Counted from the first letter of the stretch, positions 9,929 to 18,987 are shown. The stretch: 64,000 nucleotides of DNA from Thermanaeromonas toyohensis ToBE (GCF_900176005.1 NZ_LT838272.1:3187501-3251500), one strand, 5' to 3'. The notes: generated by a model not told the origin, from the sequence alone. A program made the numbers and translations.

Positions 9929-10660
9929 TTACTCTTCTGGTACAACTTGCCGCTCCACATTTTTAAGGTGCCGGAGCATAGCTATGGAGGCAGCCTCGGG
10001 ATCACGCCGTAAGAGAGCTTCTACTATTACGCTATGCTCTTCTACTGAGGCCTCGCCCCTCCCAGGTATAGAGAGGGCGCGGGAGCGGATATCAGCTAAG
10101 AGATCCATTAAGCTTTCCACAATACGTACCAGTACCGTATTCCCGGTAGCCTTAGCTAAGTTATAATGGAACTGGCTATCATGGCGGGCCAAAAGCGACA
10201 GACGACCGCTAGGCAAGTGCTGCAAATTTTCTTTAGTTTGGCGAATTAAGGTGGCTAACTCCTCTAGTTCTCGATCCGTTCCTCGCTCAGCCGCCCAGGC
10301 CGCTGCAGCCGGTTCCAGGGTTTTACGGATTTCGAATAGATCTTTTATCGTTTTAGGATTTACAAAAATACGCCTGGCAAACTGCTGGAGGTAATCATCG
10401 GGATCCTGTTCGGCTATAAAGGCCCCTTGTCCATGCTTGATTTTTACCAGGCCCTCAGCAGCTAGCATCTTTAAAGCTTCGCGCACAGAGGTGCGGCTCA
10501 CCCCTAGCATCTCTGCCAATTCCCTCTCCGCTGGAAGCCGGTCTCCCGGCTTAAGGCGACCTTCAAAAATGCGAGTCTTAATTTCATCTACAACCCGGTG
10601 ATAAACGCTCCGGGGATCTTTAATTATCTGGAATAATTCTTGGGATTGCTCTGCCTTCAT
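9929..10660 (-). CDS. GntR/FadR-type transcriptional regulator
   Basis: 243 residues, ATG after GGAGGAAAGAA. The N-terminal winged helix spans about 10-85 (DRLPAERELAEMLGVSRTSVREALKMLAAEGLV, the classic GntR pattern). The C-terminal FCD ligand-binding domain (about 95-235) has the metal-binding pattern with Asp and His residues in LARHDSQFHYNLAKATGN and HSVIVEALLRRD. Such proteins usually sense a carboxylic acid. It is sandwiched between the racemase and the TTT transporter and very likely controls one or both. Confidence 0.92.
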   Translation of the reverse strand: MKAEQSQELFQIIKDPRSVYHRVVDEIKTRIFEGRLKPGDRLPAERELAEMLGVSRTSVREALKMLAAEGLVKIKHGQGAFIAEQDPDDYLQQFARRIFVNPKTIKDLFEIRKTLEPAAAAWAAERGTDRELEELATLIRQTKENLQHLPSGRLSLLARHDSQFHYNLAKATGNTVLVRIVESLMDLLADIRSRALSIPGRGEASVEEHSVIVEALLRRDPEAASIAMLRHLKNVERQVVPEE

Positions 10661-10735
10661 TTCTTTCCTCCGGGAATAGATTTAGTTTGGTTATTTCTAT
10701 GATATTCTAGCACATCTAGCTAATGAAAGAGAAAA

Positions 10736-10773
10736 AGGCACCCGTTCTTACATTTACTTGCGAACGGGAGCCT
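10736..10773 (-). terminator. terminator of the TTT transporter operon
   Basis: AGGC-A-CCCGTTC (10736-10747) pairs with GAACGGG-A-GCCT (10762-10773), leaving one A/A mismatch. On the minus strand the stem is followed by a T-rich run (TTTTTCTCTTTC). It falls just after the tctA stop and before the GntR promoter region. Confidence 0.75.
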
Positions 10774-10804
10774 AACGAATAAGAAAGGCCAAAACTTGGT
10801 CTTT

Positions 10805-12316
10805 TTAAGCCTCCCCGTCTTCGGTGGCTAGCTCTACCCCGCGGCCACGGAGGTTTAACCATAACCCCCAGGCGATCATAATAAGCGCCAAAGCCATGAA
10901 GCTTGCCGCAATAGGCCGGGTGAAGAAAATCCAGGGTGAACCCCCAGAAAGAACCAGCGACTGCTTAAGGGAAGTCTCTAGCATTTGGGCTAGAACAGAG
11001 GCTAAAACCATAGGAGCTAAGGGGTAACCTAGTTTGCGCATGAGATACCCTACAAGCCCAAAAAGCAAGGCCATCCAGACGTCGAACATTAAGAAGCGTA
11101 CGCTATAAGCACCTATAACTGAGAACAAAATAATTAAAGGCCCTAAAATAGGGAAGGGAATAAGGGCGATACGAGCCCATAGACCTACCAAAGGTAAATT
11201 TAAGACCAAGAGTATACAATTTCCTATATACATGCTGGCGATTACCGCCCATACTAGATCTGGATTTTCCTTAAAAAGCATGGGTCCAGGCTGGAGCCCA
11301 TACATCATAAAGCCGCCTAAAAGTACCGCTAAGGCCGGACCGGAAGGGATACCGAAGGAAAATAAGGGGACAAAGCCACCGCTACAAGTAGCATTGTTGG
11401 CTCCCTCAGCTGCGGCTACCCCTTCGATGGCCCCTTGGCCGAAAAGATGGGGCCGCTTGGACACCTTCTTTTCTACATCGTAAGCCACAAAGGTAGTCAC
11501 TGCTGGGCTGCATCCAGGTAACAACCCCAGGAAAAAGCCTATAACGGAAGAACGCAACATAGCCCCTAGGCTCTGCTTAATATCTTGTAAAGTAGGTAAC
11601 CATCCCCGTACTTTAGTTTCATAAATAAAAGTGGCTGCCTTTTCTATATTCACCAACACCTCACCGATGGCAAATAACCCAATGATGACGCTGATAAAGT
11701 TAACTCCAGCCAGGAGGGAAACCGAGCCAAAAGTAAGCCGCGCTTCCCCAGTTAAAGGATCTAAACCCACCATAGCCACCAGTAGACCTAAGGCGGTAGC
11801 GATTAAACCTTTAAGCAAAGCCCGGCCAGATAGACTTATCACCAGACTTAAGGCCATGAACATAAGGGCAAAATATTCAGGGGGACCAAAGGCCAAGGCT
11901 ACACTGGCCAGGGCAGGGGCAAAGAAGGTAAGCCCCACCAGGCTTAAAGTCCCCGCTACAAAAGAAGAGATAGCGGAGATACCCAAGGCAGCCCCAGCCC
12001 TGCCCTGGCGCGCTAATTGAAAACCGTCCAAAGCCGTAGGCACCGAGGAGGCTTCCCCGGGGATGTTAACCACAATGGCAGTGGTGGAGCCGCCATACAT
12101 GGCCCCATAATATATGGCGGCCATCATGATAATAGCCGGTATAGGAGGTAAAATAGTAGTTAAAGGTAAAAGAATAGCGATGGCCGAAGTAGGACCAATG
12201 CCTGGTAAAACTCCTACCAGGGTGCCAATTAGACTACCTATTAAGGCATACAGGATATTTATAGGCGTTAACGCTTGGCTAAAACCGTGCCAGAGAAGAC
12301 TCCAAGAAAACGCCAT
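10805..12316 (-). CDS. tctA: tripartite tricarboxylate transporter, large membrane subunit TctA
   Basis: 503 residues with about 11-12 membrane segments, ATG after TAGGAGGCAGGAAAC. Family hallmarks: GTLVGVLPGIGPTSAIAILLP near the N-terminus, YYGAMYGGSTTAIVVNIPGE, and the mid-protein repeat GLLPGCSPAVTTFVAYDVEKK with FSFGIPSGPALAVLLGG. It forms the membrane channel of a binding-protein-dependent, ion-driven secondary transporter for carboxylates. Preceded by tctB with a 12-bp gap. Confidence 0.95.
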   Translation of the reverse strand: MAFSWSLLWHGFSQALTPINILYALIGSLIGTLVGVLPGIGPTSAIAILLPLTTILPPIPAIIMMAAIYYGAMYGGSTTAIVVNIPGEASSVPTALDGFQLARQGRAGAALGISAISSFVAGTLSLVGLTFFAPALASVALAFGPPEYFALMFMALSLVISLSGRALLKGLIATALGLLVAMVGLDPLTGEARLTFGSVSLLAGVNFISVIIGLFAIGEVLVNIEKAATFIYETKVRGWLPTLQDIKQSLGAMLRSSVIGFFLGLLPGCSPAVTTFVAYDVEKKVSKRPHLFGQGAIEGVAAAEGANNATCSGGFVPLFSFGIPSGPALAVLLGGFMMYGLQPGPMLFKENPDLVWAVIASMYIGNCILLVLNLPLVGLWARIALIPFPILGPLIILFSVIGAYSVRFLMFDVWMALLFGLVGYLMRKLGYPLAPMVLASVLAQMLETSLKQSLVLSGGSPWIFFTRPIAASFMALALIMIAWGLWLNLRGRGVELATEDGEA

Positions 12317-12328
12317 GTTTCCTGCCTC

Positions 12329-12793
12329 CTACCATCCTAAGGGGCCTGTGGGAAAGGTTAGCTCCAAAAAGCGAACAAATACTAGGGAAATAGTAACTGC
12401 GGTTAAGATCCCTAAGCCCAAGGATATAAACCACCGGTAACGTCCTAAATACCAAGTTAAAAAGGTAATAAAAAGAAAGCTACTTAAGGAAAACCCCAGG
12501 GGTTCCAATAAAGCCAAATAGAAAATAATACTTACTAAAGTAACTAATATTCGCTTAAAGCCTCCACGGTCGGGCCAGTCGATGGGCTTATCCCCACCCC
12601 GGGTAGCCCAGCTTAAAATAGAAAGAAGGGCCCCTGCTCCTAGAATTACCCAGCTTAAAAGGAGGGGTAGGGTACGGGGATGCAAATGCTCCCCCGTAAC
12701 CCCGTGGATGCTAAAAGAAGCTACCAGGGCCACAGCGCCCAGGGCTACTAGAGTTAATCCCCCAACTATATCGGCTATACGTTGAGTACGCAT
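12329..12793 (-). CDS. tctB: tripartite tricarboxylate transporter, small membrane subunit TctB
   Basis: 154 residues with four predicted membrane segments. The layout is typical of the poorly conserved TctB family: an N-terminal hydrophobic hairpin, a short polar loop (ATRGGDKPIDWPDRGG), then two hydrophobic segments. Identity rests mainly on its position between tctC and tctA and on its size and topology. Confidence 0.88.
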   Translation of the reverse strand: MRTQRIADIVGGLTLVALGAVALVASFSIHGVTGEHLHPRTLPLLLSWVILGAGALLSILSWATRGGDKPIDWPDRGGFKRILVTLVSIIFYLALLEPLGFSLSSFLFITFLTWYLGRYRWFISLGLGILTAVTISLVFVRFLELTFPTGPLGW

Positions 12794-12825
12794 AAAGCTT
12801 ATCTCTCCCCTTTAAGGTAAGGGAG

Positions 12826-13827
12826 TTACTTTTTAAGCTCAGCTGCTAATCCTTTATATAGCTCAGTAAGTTTTGCGATATGGGCTTTAGATTCCTCGTG
12901 ACCCAAGCTTAACGGCACAAAACCTTCTTTCTTCATTTGGGCCTGAATATCCGGGTTACGGGCTATTTCTAGGAAGGCTGCTTCAAGTTTCTTAATTATA
13001 TGGCTGGGTGTACCCGGTGGTACCGCTACCCCCCGGTCTATGCTCTCTACTAGGTCAATACCCTTTTCCTTAAAGGTAGGAGCCTCTTTAAAGGCCTCAA
13101 ACCGCTCATTTCCAGCAAAGGCTAAGAGGCGAATCTTGTCTTTATATTTGACCAGATCATCAGAGTTACCAAAGATAGCATCTACATGGCCCCCCAGGAA
13201 AGCAGTAATCTGGGGCGCTGCACCAGTAAAAGGCACATACTTAAACTTTGTTCCCGTTAACTTCTCCAGCCGCATAGTAGCAAACTGATGGCCAGAGAAA
13301 GTCCCCGAACCGCCGATGGATATCTGTCCAGGCTTCTTTTTAGCTTCCGCCAAGAAATCCTCGAGGGTTTTATAAGGGCTAGTATTTAACACAGCCAGAC
13401 CCAAAGGTGTAGATTGAAAAAGGGCCACGGGTACTATCTGCTCTGTTTTATAACCCGTCTGTTGTTGCATGGGTTGTAGGATAATATGGGGCAAGTTAAA
13501 GCCAGCGATGGTATAGCCATCAGGTTTAGAACGAACGAGCTCACTCCAGCCTACTGCCCCACCGCCTCCAACTTTATAGTCTATTACCACCTTCTGGCCT
13601 AAAATCTTTTCTAGTAAAGGCTGCTGCCGCCGTGCCTCCCGATCCGACTGACCACCAGGATCGAAGCAAATAAGGTAGGTAATCTGCTTAGTGGGGTAAT
13701 CTTCTTTAGGGGCAGCCTGTTGCCCTTTAGAACAACCCGCTATTCCCCAAGCGAGTAAAACCAGGATTAAATATAAACCTAAAAAACTCATTTTCTTTTT
13801 AAAACTAAAACCCATTTTCTTATACAT
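12826..13827 (-). CDS. tctC: tripartite tricarboxylate transporter, substrate-binding lipoprotein TctC (Bug family)
   Basis: 333 residues from the ATG of MYKKMGFSF, which follows GGAGGAGGGGG; the frame is open a further 31 codons upstream but that part is arginine-rich and not signal-like. A signal peptide and lipobox (AWGIAGC) come first. The mature protein has Bug-family features: a YPTKQITYLICFDPGGQSD start, GGGGAVGWSEL and SKPDGYTIAGFN. Bug proteins bind carboxylic acids or related anions. It supplies substrate to TctAB; the ligand is unknown. Confidence 0.92.
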   Translation of the reverse strand: MYKKMGFSFKKKMSFLGLYLILVLLAWGIAGCSKGQQAAPKEDYPTKQITYLICFDPGGQSDREARRQQPLLEKILGQKVVIDYKVGGGGAVGWSELVRSKPDGYTIAGFNLPHIILQPMQQQTGYKTEQIVPVALFQSTPLGLAVLNTSPYKTLEDFLAEAKKKPGQISIGGSGTFSGHQFATMRLEKLTGTKFKYVPFTGAAPQITAFLGGHVDAIFGNSDDLVKYKDKIRLLAFAGNERFEAFKEAPTFKEKGIDLVESIDRGVAVPPGTPSHIIKKLEAAFLEIARNPDIQAQMKKEGFVPLSLGHEESKAHIAKLTELYKGLAAELKK

Positions 13828-13937
13828 ATACCCCCTCCTCCTATAAGTATATGAGTTCAGTGGTCTTACCACTTTATACTTAATTCGACGCCTCCTAATA
13901 AAATCCTTCTTACAAGCCAAGAAAATTCATAAAGGTT

Positions 13938-15023
13938 TTAGGAGGGGGATAGCATCAGCTTCTTTTGAGCGCGCTCTCGAATAGCAAAGATCTTTTCTTC
14001 AGCCAAGGGTCGTTCGAAACTCCGAAGACCCGCCAGGCGGAAACCGTGTTTGCGGGCCAGGCGGCTTATCTCATCCACCTGTTCCACAGTAAGGTCGCGG
14101 CCTAAAGTGAAGCTCTCCAGCCTACCTTCCAAAGCCAAGATCATAGTCTCGGCCATGCAGGCGTAAGCCAGGCCGGGCGGGTAACCGAAGTTAAAGCGGA
14201 AATCAACTTCCCCGGGCACCTCCACTACACCGCCCTCAATGACCAGTACATCATCCCTTTCCTCTGCCACCCGCCGGGACACGTCCCGCGGCCTTGCTAC
14301 ATCACAGACTACAGCGCCGGGCTTTAAATATTCCGGCTCAATGATAGCTTCCACCGCCGAACTCACCGTAAGGATGATTTCTGCCTCTTTAAGGGCTCCT
14401 TTTATATCCCGGGTAACCCGCACATCATTCCCTGTATCCTCTAAAATACGCTGGCGCAAGTTGCCTAGCTTTTCCTCATCTCGGGCTACCAAAGTTAAAT
14501 TGCGGCATTCTCGGGCCAGGATGCGAGCGCAGACAGAGCCAATAGCGCCAGTAGCCCCTATTACCACCACGGGAGCAGCTTCCATATGGATGCCCATCAG
14601 TTCCGCTGCCTTCCGCGTCCCCTCTAAAGCCGTAGCCACTGTATAGCTATTACCCGTAGTCACAGGAATATTTAAATGCCTGGCTATGGTTATTCCGGCA
14701 TCTCCCACCACCGAAGTCATGGCGCCTAAACCTACGATCTCAGCCCCCAGCTTTTCAGCTAGGCGGCCAGCTTGGATGATACGCTTAAGGACAAAGCTTT
14801 CGGGAAGAGTAACCATCTGCCGGCTAGTAAGAGGGCAAGATATGAACCATCCTTCTGTGCTAGCGTATTCTGAACGTACGCCTGTAATGTAAGAGGTCTT
14901 AATAGGCGGCAACCACAACAAAAGTTTTTCCACCAGTCGGGAAGGCAAATGAGAAGCTATGGGGAACTTGCGCGCCACATCGCTAACATCTAAGGGGTGG
15001 ATAATGAAAGCGAATCTATGCAA
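13938..15023 (-). CDS. acyl-ACP reductase (AAR)-like oxidoreductase
   Basis: 361 residues, TTG start 6 bases after AAGGAGGCG. The Rossmann motif is GATGAIGS (156-163). Several stretches parallel the cyanobacterial fatty acyl-ACP reductase that makes fatty aldehyde: LGAMTSVVG, VTTGNSYTVATALEG, and AYACMAETMILALEG. In the last, Cys289 aligns with the catalytic cysteine of the cyanobacterial ACFAE motif. It may also be compared with shikimate/quinate dehydrogenases, which share the fold. Encoded between a putative quinate dehydrogenase and the TTT transporter. The real substrate is unknown. Confidence 0.7.
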   Translation of the reverse strand: MHRFAFIIHPLDVSDVARKFPIASHLPSRLVEKLLLWLPPIKTSYITGVRSEYASTEGWFISCPLTSRQMVTLPESFVLKRIIQAGRLAEKLGAEIVGLGAMTSVVGDAGITIARHLNIPVTTGNSYTVATALEGTRKAAELMGIHMEAAPVVVIGATGAIGSVCARILARECRNLTLVARDEEKLGNLRQRILEDTGNDVRVTRDIKGALKEAEIILTVSSAVEAIIEPEYLKPGAVVCDVARPRDVSRRVAEERDDVLVIEGGVVEVPGEVDFRFNFGYPPGLAYACMAETMILALEGRLESFTLGRDLTVEQVDEISRLARKHGFRLAGLRSFERPLAEEKIFAIRERAQKKLMLSPS

Positions 15024-15139
15024 TTTAAGCGCCTCCTTGGAACGAACCTAGCTGTACTAACCAAAACAAAGTAAGTAATTAAGCCCGAGACCCTAAACAT
15101 TGATTACCTGCACTTAGCAGAATCCCTTTAGGGAAGTCC

Positions 15140-16039
15140 CTACAGATGTAGTATCCGGGGTTCAAAGCCAAGACGGTCAAGGAGGGTATTATAATCCTCT
15201 CGCGTCAGTTCCTCTGGCCGTTTACCGCTTAAAACAACAAGAACCCCCTCTAGTACATTGGTACCAAAGGAACGCCCCTGAAATTCTGGAGTAGTAGTAA
15301 TTAAGATTTTTACTTGGCGCTTCCTTAGTTCTTCGATATCTTTAGGCGTTACCGTATTGGTAATGATAATTTTACCCGGGAGTCTTTCCGGCATAAACCG
15401 GCGGATAAAATGAAAATCACCGGCTATAATCTCAGCTTCTTCATAAAAGCGGGTATACCGGGGCTCGATCTTTTCCTGCTCTTTACCTGTAGGATAAAGC
15501 ATTTTAAAAGGCAAAAGCCTGACTACTGGCGCCACTAAATAAGCCACTCTACGAAAAGTGGGCAAGGAACGTAAAGGAATAGGAAGGCCCAACCCAAAAA
15601 TTAAATCTCCACAGGTGACCTGAGCTCCCGCCTCAGCCAGAGCCTCGGCCAAGCCGAAACGATCTACCGCACAGACTACCAAAGTTTTTTTGCCCTGGAA
15701 ATGAAAACCCTGGGCAGCAAGTTTAGCGATTACCCTACGCTCCAAGGTATCCTTAAGGCCCCCACCATCCACAATGGGCGTCTTTTGGGCTGCCCTTACC
15801 ACCCGGGCCGCATCGCGCAAAAGATACTTCCGGGAGCCGACTCGTAGGTATAGATCCATGCCTCCTAAACCGAAGGCATCCACTTTACCGTCCATCTCCC
15901 GGATTAAGGAGATCATCTTCTCCATATCACCATCGGTCCCAATACGGGATAGCTCAAAAGGTACACCTAAAAATTCCGCGCGGGCCACATGATCCCTTTG
16001 GGAAGAACCCAGGCTTATGCTTACTACCCGCTTTAACAT
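15140..16039 (-). CDS. putative quinate/shikimate-type dehydrogenase
   Basis: 299 residues, ATG after GGGGAGAG. A nucleotide-binding half is suggested by KTLVVCAVDRFGLAEALAEAGAQV (around 117-140). Homologous proteins in related Firmicutes are, to my memory, labelled quinate 5-dehydrogenase, but I see no decisive catalytic motif, so the label is tentative. N-terminal half: VDAFGLGGMDLYLRVG and TPIVDGGGLKDTLERR. It follows the HTH regulator gene and precedes the AAR-like gene, so the three probably act together. Confidence 0.5.
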   Translation of the reverse strand: MLKRVVSISLGSSQRDHVARAEFLGVPFELSRIGTDGDMEKMISLIREMDGKVDAFGLGGMDLYLRVGSRKYLLRDAARVVRAAQKTPIVDGGGLKDTLERRVIAKLAAQGFHFQGKKTLVVCAVDRFGLAEALAEAGAQVTCGDLIFGLGLPIPLRSLPTFRRVAYLVAPVVRLLPFKMLYPTGKEQEKIEPRYTRFYEEAEIIAGDFHFIRRFMPERLPGKIIITNTVTPKDIEELRKRQVKILITTTPEFQGRSFGTNVLEGVLVVLSGKRPEELTREDYNTLLDRLGFEPRILHL

Positions 16040-16096
16040 TTTTCTCTCCCCTTATTTTCTTCTTAAGAATTAATAGTTACCTGCTTTTAATCGCTC

Positions 16097-16648
16097 TTAA
16101 CTCTGATAAGCCGCTTTTTTCTCCCGGCTGGTTAACTGGCGGATAAGGCCACGCAACCTTTCTACATCCACTACCCGATCTTCCCGGATAGGGGAGGTTC
16201 CGATCTCTACCCCTACTACCTCCCGGCCCAGCAAGGCCTCACTGAGCCTAATCCGATAGTCAGATCCGATGATAACTACTACGTCATATTCCCTCAATCG
16301 AGCAATAATCTCCATAATCTCGTTTATAAGTTGTAGCCCGTTCTTCTGCCGAACATAATCCCAGCGTTCAGCCTCGGTAAGAAGGAAAATATACTCTACC
16401 CCTTCCTCTTCTAGCATCTGGTGCAATTCTTCTTTATTGGCCACCGGAAAACCTATAACCGCGATCCTTCGCCCACGCCGAACTTCCCCCAACTTTTCCA
16501 GGCGGGAGATAAAGGTGCGGTCTACTGCTACCTTCTGGGCCACTTCTTCTTGGGAAAAACCCTGGGCCCTGAGTTCAAGTATGCGTTCCACAGCAGAATA
16601 TATCTTACGCCGGTCCAAGAGCTTCTCTCCCACCCGGATAAAATCCAT
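16097..16648 (-). CDS. helix-turn-helix transcriptional regulator with unassigned C-terminal domain
   Basis: 183 residues from the ATG preceded by GGAGGAG at ideal spacing; the frame stays open 10 codons upstream through a palindrome. Residues 12-50 form an XRE-like HTH (QGFSQEEVAQKVAVDRTFIS). The C-terminal domain (RRGRRIAVIGFPVANKEEL, YDVVVIIGSDYRIRLSEALLG) looks alpha/beta and nucleotide- or ligand-binding but is not recognised. The gene has its own promoter and a perfect palindrome at the transcription start, which suggests autoregulation and possibly control of the following dehydrogenase genes. Confidence 0.8.
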   Translation of the reverse strand: MDFIRVGEKLLDRRKIYSAVERILELRAQGFSQEEVAQKVAVDRTFISRLEKLGEVRRGRRIAVIGFPVANKEELHQMLEEEGVEYIFLLTEAERWDYVRQKNGLQLINEIMEIIARLREYDVVVIIGSDYRIRLSEALLGREVVGVEIGTSPIREDRVVDVERLRGLIRQLTSREKKAAYQS

Positions 16649-16658
16649 ATCCTCTCCT

Positions 16659-16680
16659 CCGTGCACAAGTTTGTGCACGG
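16659..16680 (-). promoter_or_regulatory. perfect palindromic operator of the HTH regulator
   Basis: CCGTGCACAA (16659-16668), a 2-bp spacer, then TTGTGCACGG (16671-16680). It begins just downstream of the -10 box and ends next to the ribosome binding site. A bound repressor would block transcription start and perhaps translation. I found no second copy elsewhere in the window. Confidence 0.75.
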
Positions 16681-16683
16681 TAA

Positions 16684-16712
16684 ATTATAGCAGAGACTCC
16701 CCCCGCTAGCAA
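16684..16712 (-). promoter_or_regulatory. sigma-A promoter of the HTH regulator operon
   Basis: -35 TTGCTA (16707-16712), 17-bp spacer, -10 TATAAT (16684-16689), read on the minus strand. The predicted start falls at the edge of the palindrome. Confidence 0.75.
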
Positions 16713-16816
16713 GTGCTGTTAACACTTAAATTACGCCTAGACAATTTTCAACATGCTTTTTTCTCCGCTTTGTATCCACTACGACAATAAATAAGGCCAT
16801 GCTCCCTAAACCTTAC

Positions 16817-17821
16817 CTACCCTAAGTAACGCTTATACTCTTCCAAAATTTGGACAAGCCCCAGGAAGCTTGCTTCCCTATTTATAGCTTCCCGGATACG
16901 GGCGGCATGGGGCAATCCCTTCAAATAATAACTTAAGTGTTTCCGCATCTCCTTAACCCCGCGCTCTTCTCCCCTGGCTTCTATAGCAGATCTCAAGTGC
17001 CTTAAGGCCATATCCAGTCTCTCCCCCGGAGTAGGGGGCGGAGGAAGGGGTTGGCCAGATAAGAGGACACGGATCCGGCCAAAAATCCAAGGATTCCCCA
17101 AGGCCCCCCGACCGATCATTACCCCATCGCACCCTGTAAACTCAAGCATACGCAGGGCATCCTCGGGGGTAAAAATATCTCCATTACCTATAACGGGAAT
17201 ATCTATGGCTTCCTTGACCTGCTTTATGATTCCCCAGTCAGCTACTCCGCTATAAAACTGGTCCCGGGTGCGTCCGTGTATAGTTACAGCTCGGGCACCG
17301 GCTTCAGCTACTTTTTGGGCGACTTCCACAGCGTTGACTTCTGTTCCATCCCAGCCTTTGCGCATCTTAACCGTAACCGGCACAGGAGAGATAGCTTCTG
17401 CTACAGCGGTTACTATGGCCTGGGCCCGGAGGGGATCCCTCATTAGGGCTGCTCCTTCCCCGTTACGGACAACTTTAGGGACAGGACAACCCATATTAAT
17501 ATCTATTAAGGCCGCCCCTGCCCGAACAGCCTCTTTAGCTGCCCAAGCCAGTATTTCAGGCTCCCGACCAAAAAGTTGGACGGCTACCCGTCCTTCCTCT
17601 CCTTTTAAATCCAATAACGCCCAGGTAGCTTTATTCTGGTAATAAAGCCCCTGGGCGCTGATCATCTCGGTATAGGTAAGGGCTGCACCGGCTTCCCTTA
17701 AAAGCTTTCGGAAAACTTTATCCGTGAATCCCGCCATGGGAGCAGCCAGCACTGGAGGGCTAAGGCTTAAGTTACCCAGTTGTAGAGTAATGTGTACCCG
17801 GTTATGCCCTGTTACGTTCAT
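16817..17821 (-). CDS. dusB: tRNA-dihydrouridine synthase
   Basis: 334 residues. FMN-dependent reduction of uridine to dihydrouridine in tRNA. Dus signatures: [18 protein letters not shown] near the N-terminus, [21 protein letters not shown] with the catalytic Cys, [14 protein letters not shown], and [20 protein letters not shown] followed by [13 protein letters not shown]. The ATG lies 12 bases after GGAGGGG and overlaps the coaX stop by 20 bp, so the two genes are coupled. Confidence 0.95.
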   Translation of the reverse strand: MNVTGHNRVHITLQLGNLSLSPPVLAAPMAGFTDKVFRKLLREAGAALTYTEMISAQGLYYQNKATWALLDLKGEEGRVAVQLFGREPEILAWAAKEAVRAGAALIDINMGCPVPKVVRNGEGAALMRDPLRAQAIVTAVAEAISPVPVTVKMRKGWDGTEVNAVEVAQKVAEAGARAVTIHGRTRDQFYSGVADWGIIKQVKEAIDIPVIGNGDIFTPEDALRMLEFTGCDGVMIGRGALGNPWIFGRIRVLLSGQPLPPPPTPGERLDMALRHLRSAIEARGEERGVKEMRKHLSYYLKGLPHAARIREAINREASFLGLVQILEEYKRYLG

Positions 17822-18569
17822 AAACTATACGTATCCCCTCCAGGGTGAGCCAGGGATTAACTCTATCAATGATCGGCGTCTCCGGGGCAATAAGATCAGC
17901 TAAACCTCCGGTGGCGACCACTATGGGATCTCCTCCCAGCTCAACCTTCATGCGCTGGACAATACCTTCCACCTGACCTATGAATCCGTACATGATGCCC
18001 GCCTGCATACAGGCAATAGTGTTCTTACCGATGATACTGCGCGGCCTTATCAGCTCCACCCGAGGCAGTTTGGCAGCGTGGTAAAAAAGGGCGTCTGTAG
18101 AGATACCGATGCCAGGAGCAATGGCCCCGCCCAGATACTCGCCATTGGCTGAAATAGCATCAAAGGTAGTAGCTGTACCGAAATCTACCACGATGGCCGG
18201 TCCCCCGTATAGCTCATAAGCCGCCACGCCGTTTACAATACGGTCGGCTCCGATCTCCCGGGGATTATCGAACCGGATAGGCATCCCTGTCTTCACCCCT
18301 GGCCCGATGACTAGGGGCTTAGTACCAAAAAGCTCTTCGGCTGCTTCTACCAGGCTCTGGGTCAACATGGGTACTACGGAAGCTAGGGCCACGTCCTTTA
18401 TATCTTTGGGTATAAGCCCATGGTACTGGCAGAAGTGATACCACGACAAGGTGTATTCATCTGTTGTTTTACGGGGATCAGTAGCCATTCTCCAGTGGCA
18501 AACTAGCTCCTTACCCCGGTACACGCCGCATACGATATTAGTGTTACCTACATCTATAGCTAAAAGCAT
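17802..18569 (-). CDS. coaX: type III pantothenate kinase
   Basis: 255 residues, normal for CoaX. It phosphorylates pantothenate, the first step from vitamin B5 to CoA; the type III enzyme needs a monovalent cation and is not feedback-inhibited by CoA. Motifs: [17 protein letters not shown] (phosphate loop), [13 protein letters not shown], and [14 protein letters not shown] with the catalytic Asp. Lies 2.7 kb from panD-panC, which make its substrate. It is preceded by a terminator-like hairpin, so it probably has its own promoter. Confidence 0.95.
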   Translation of the reverse strand: MLLAIDVGNTNIVCGVYRGKELVCHWRMATDPRKTTDEYTLSWYHFCQYHGLIPKDIKDVALASVVPMLTQSLVEAAEELFGTKPLVIGPGVKTGMPIRFDNPREIGADRIVNGVAAYELYGGPAIVVDFGTATTFDAISANGEYLGGAIAPGIGISTDALFYHAAKLPRVELIRPRSIIGKNTIACMQAGIMYGFIGQVEGIVQRMKVELGGDPIVVATGGLADLIAPETPIIDRVNPWLTLEGIRIVYERNRA

Positions 18570-18595
18570 GTTCTCTCCCCCGTCTTAGTATATAA

Positions 18596-18625
18596 ATTAA
18601 AACCCCCTATCTAGGGGTTTTAATT
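18596..18625. terminator. A/T-flanked hairpin, probable bidirectional terminator
   Basis: AAAACCCCCTA and TAGGGGTTTT pair around a 2-3 base loop, with T-rich sequence following on either strand. It lies between coaX and the GreA-like fragment and would end transcription coming from bioY. Confidence 0.65.
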
Positions 18626-18729
18626 TTAAGCTTTGAGTTTATTGCCAGCCTACTTTACACCACGGTTTCATTCTAACATTACTGGCAAGCTACGACAAGA
18701 AGCACTTCTTCAGGAATATTTAAGTATAA

Positions 18730-18936
18730 TTTTTTCTCTACTCCGGGGGCAATGTAAAAAAATTTAACTGTTGCAGCGAAGTTGAAGTGGAGAATCTGGA
18801 TACCCAGGAAATTAGCCACTTTCGTATAGTAAGTCCTTTTGATATCGATGTAGAAAGTGGCGATATATCATATTTGTCACCAATGGGAAGAGCGTTACTG
18901 TTAAAGAAGACCGGAGATGAGGTGACAATTTTTTAA
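18730..18936 (+). pseudogene. GreA/GreB C-terminal domain fragment
   Basis: An open frame of 68 codons ends at TAA 18934-18936. It reads SEVEVENLDTQEISHFRIVS, a short gap, then GDISYLSPMGRALLLKKTGDEVTIF, the FKBP-like C-terminal domain of GreA/GreB. No start codon with a ribosome binding site is present and the N-terminal coiled coil is missing. It therefore looks like a decayed or truncated Gre paralogue, and it is clearly divergent from the intact greA at 320-796. It fills most of the 418-bp gap between coaX and bioY. Confidence 0.75.
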
Positions 18937-18987
18937 TCCGCAAAACCTACCTAATCCGCGGCTAGTCAGCGAAAGAGCGCTTTAAAC

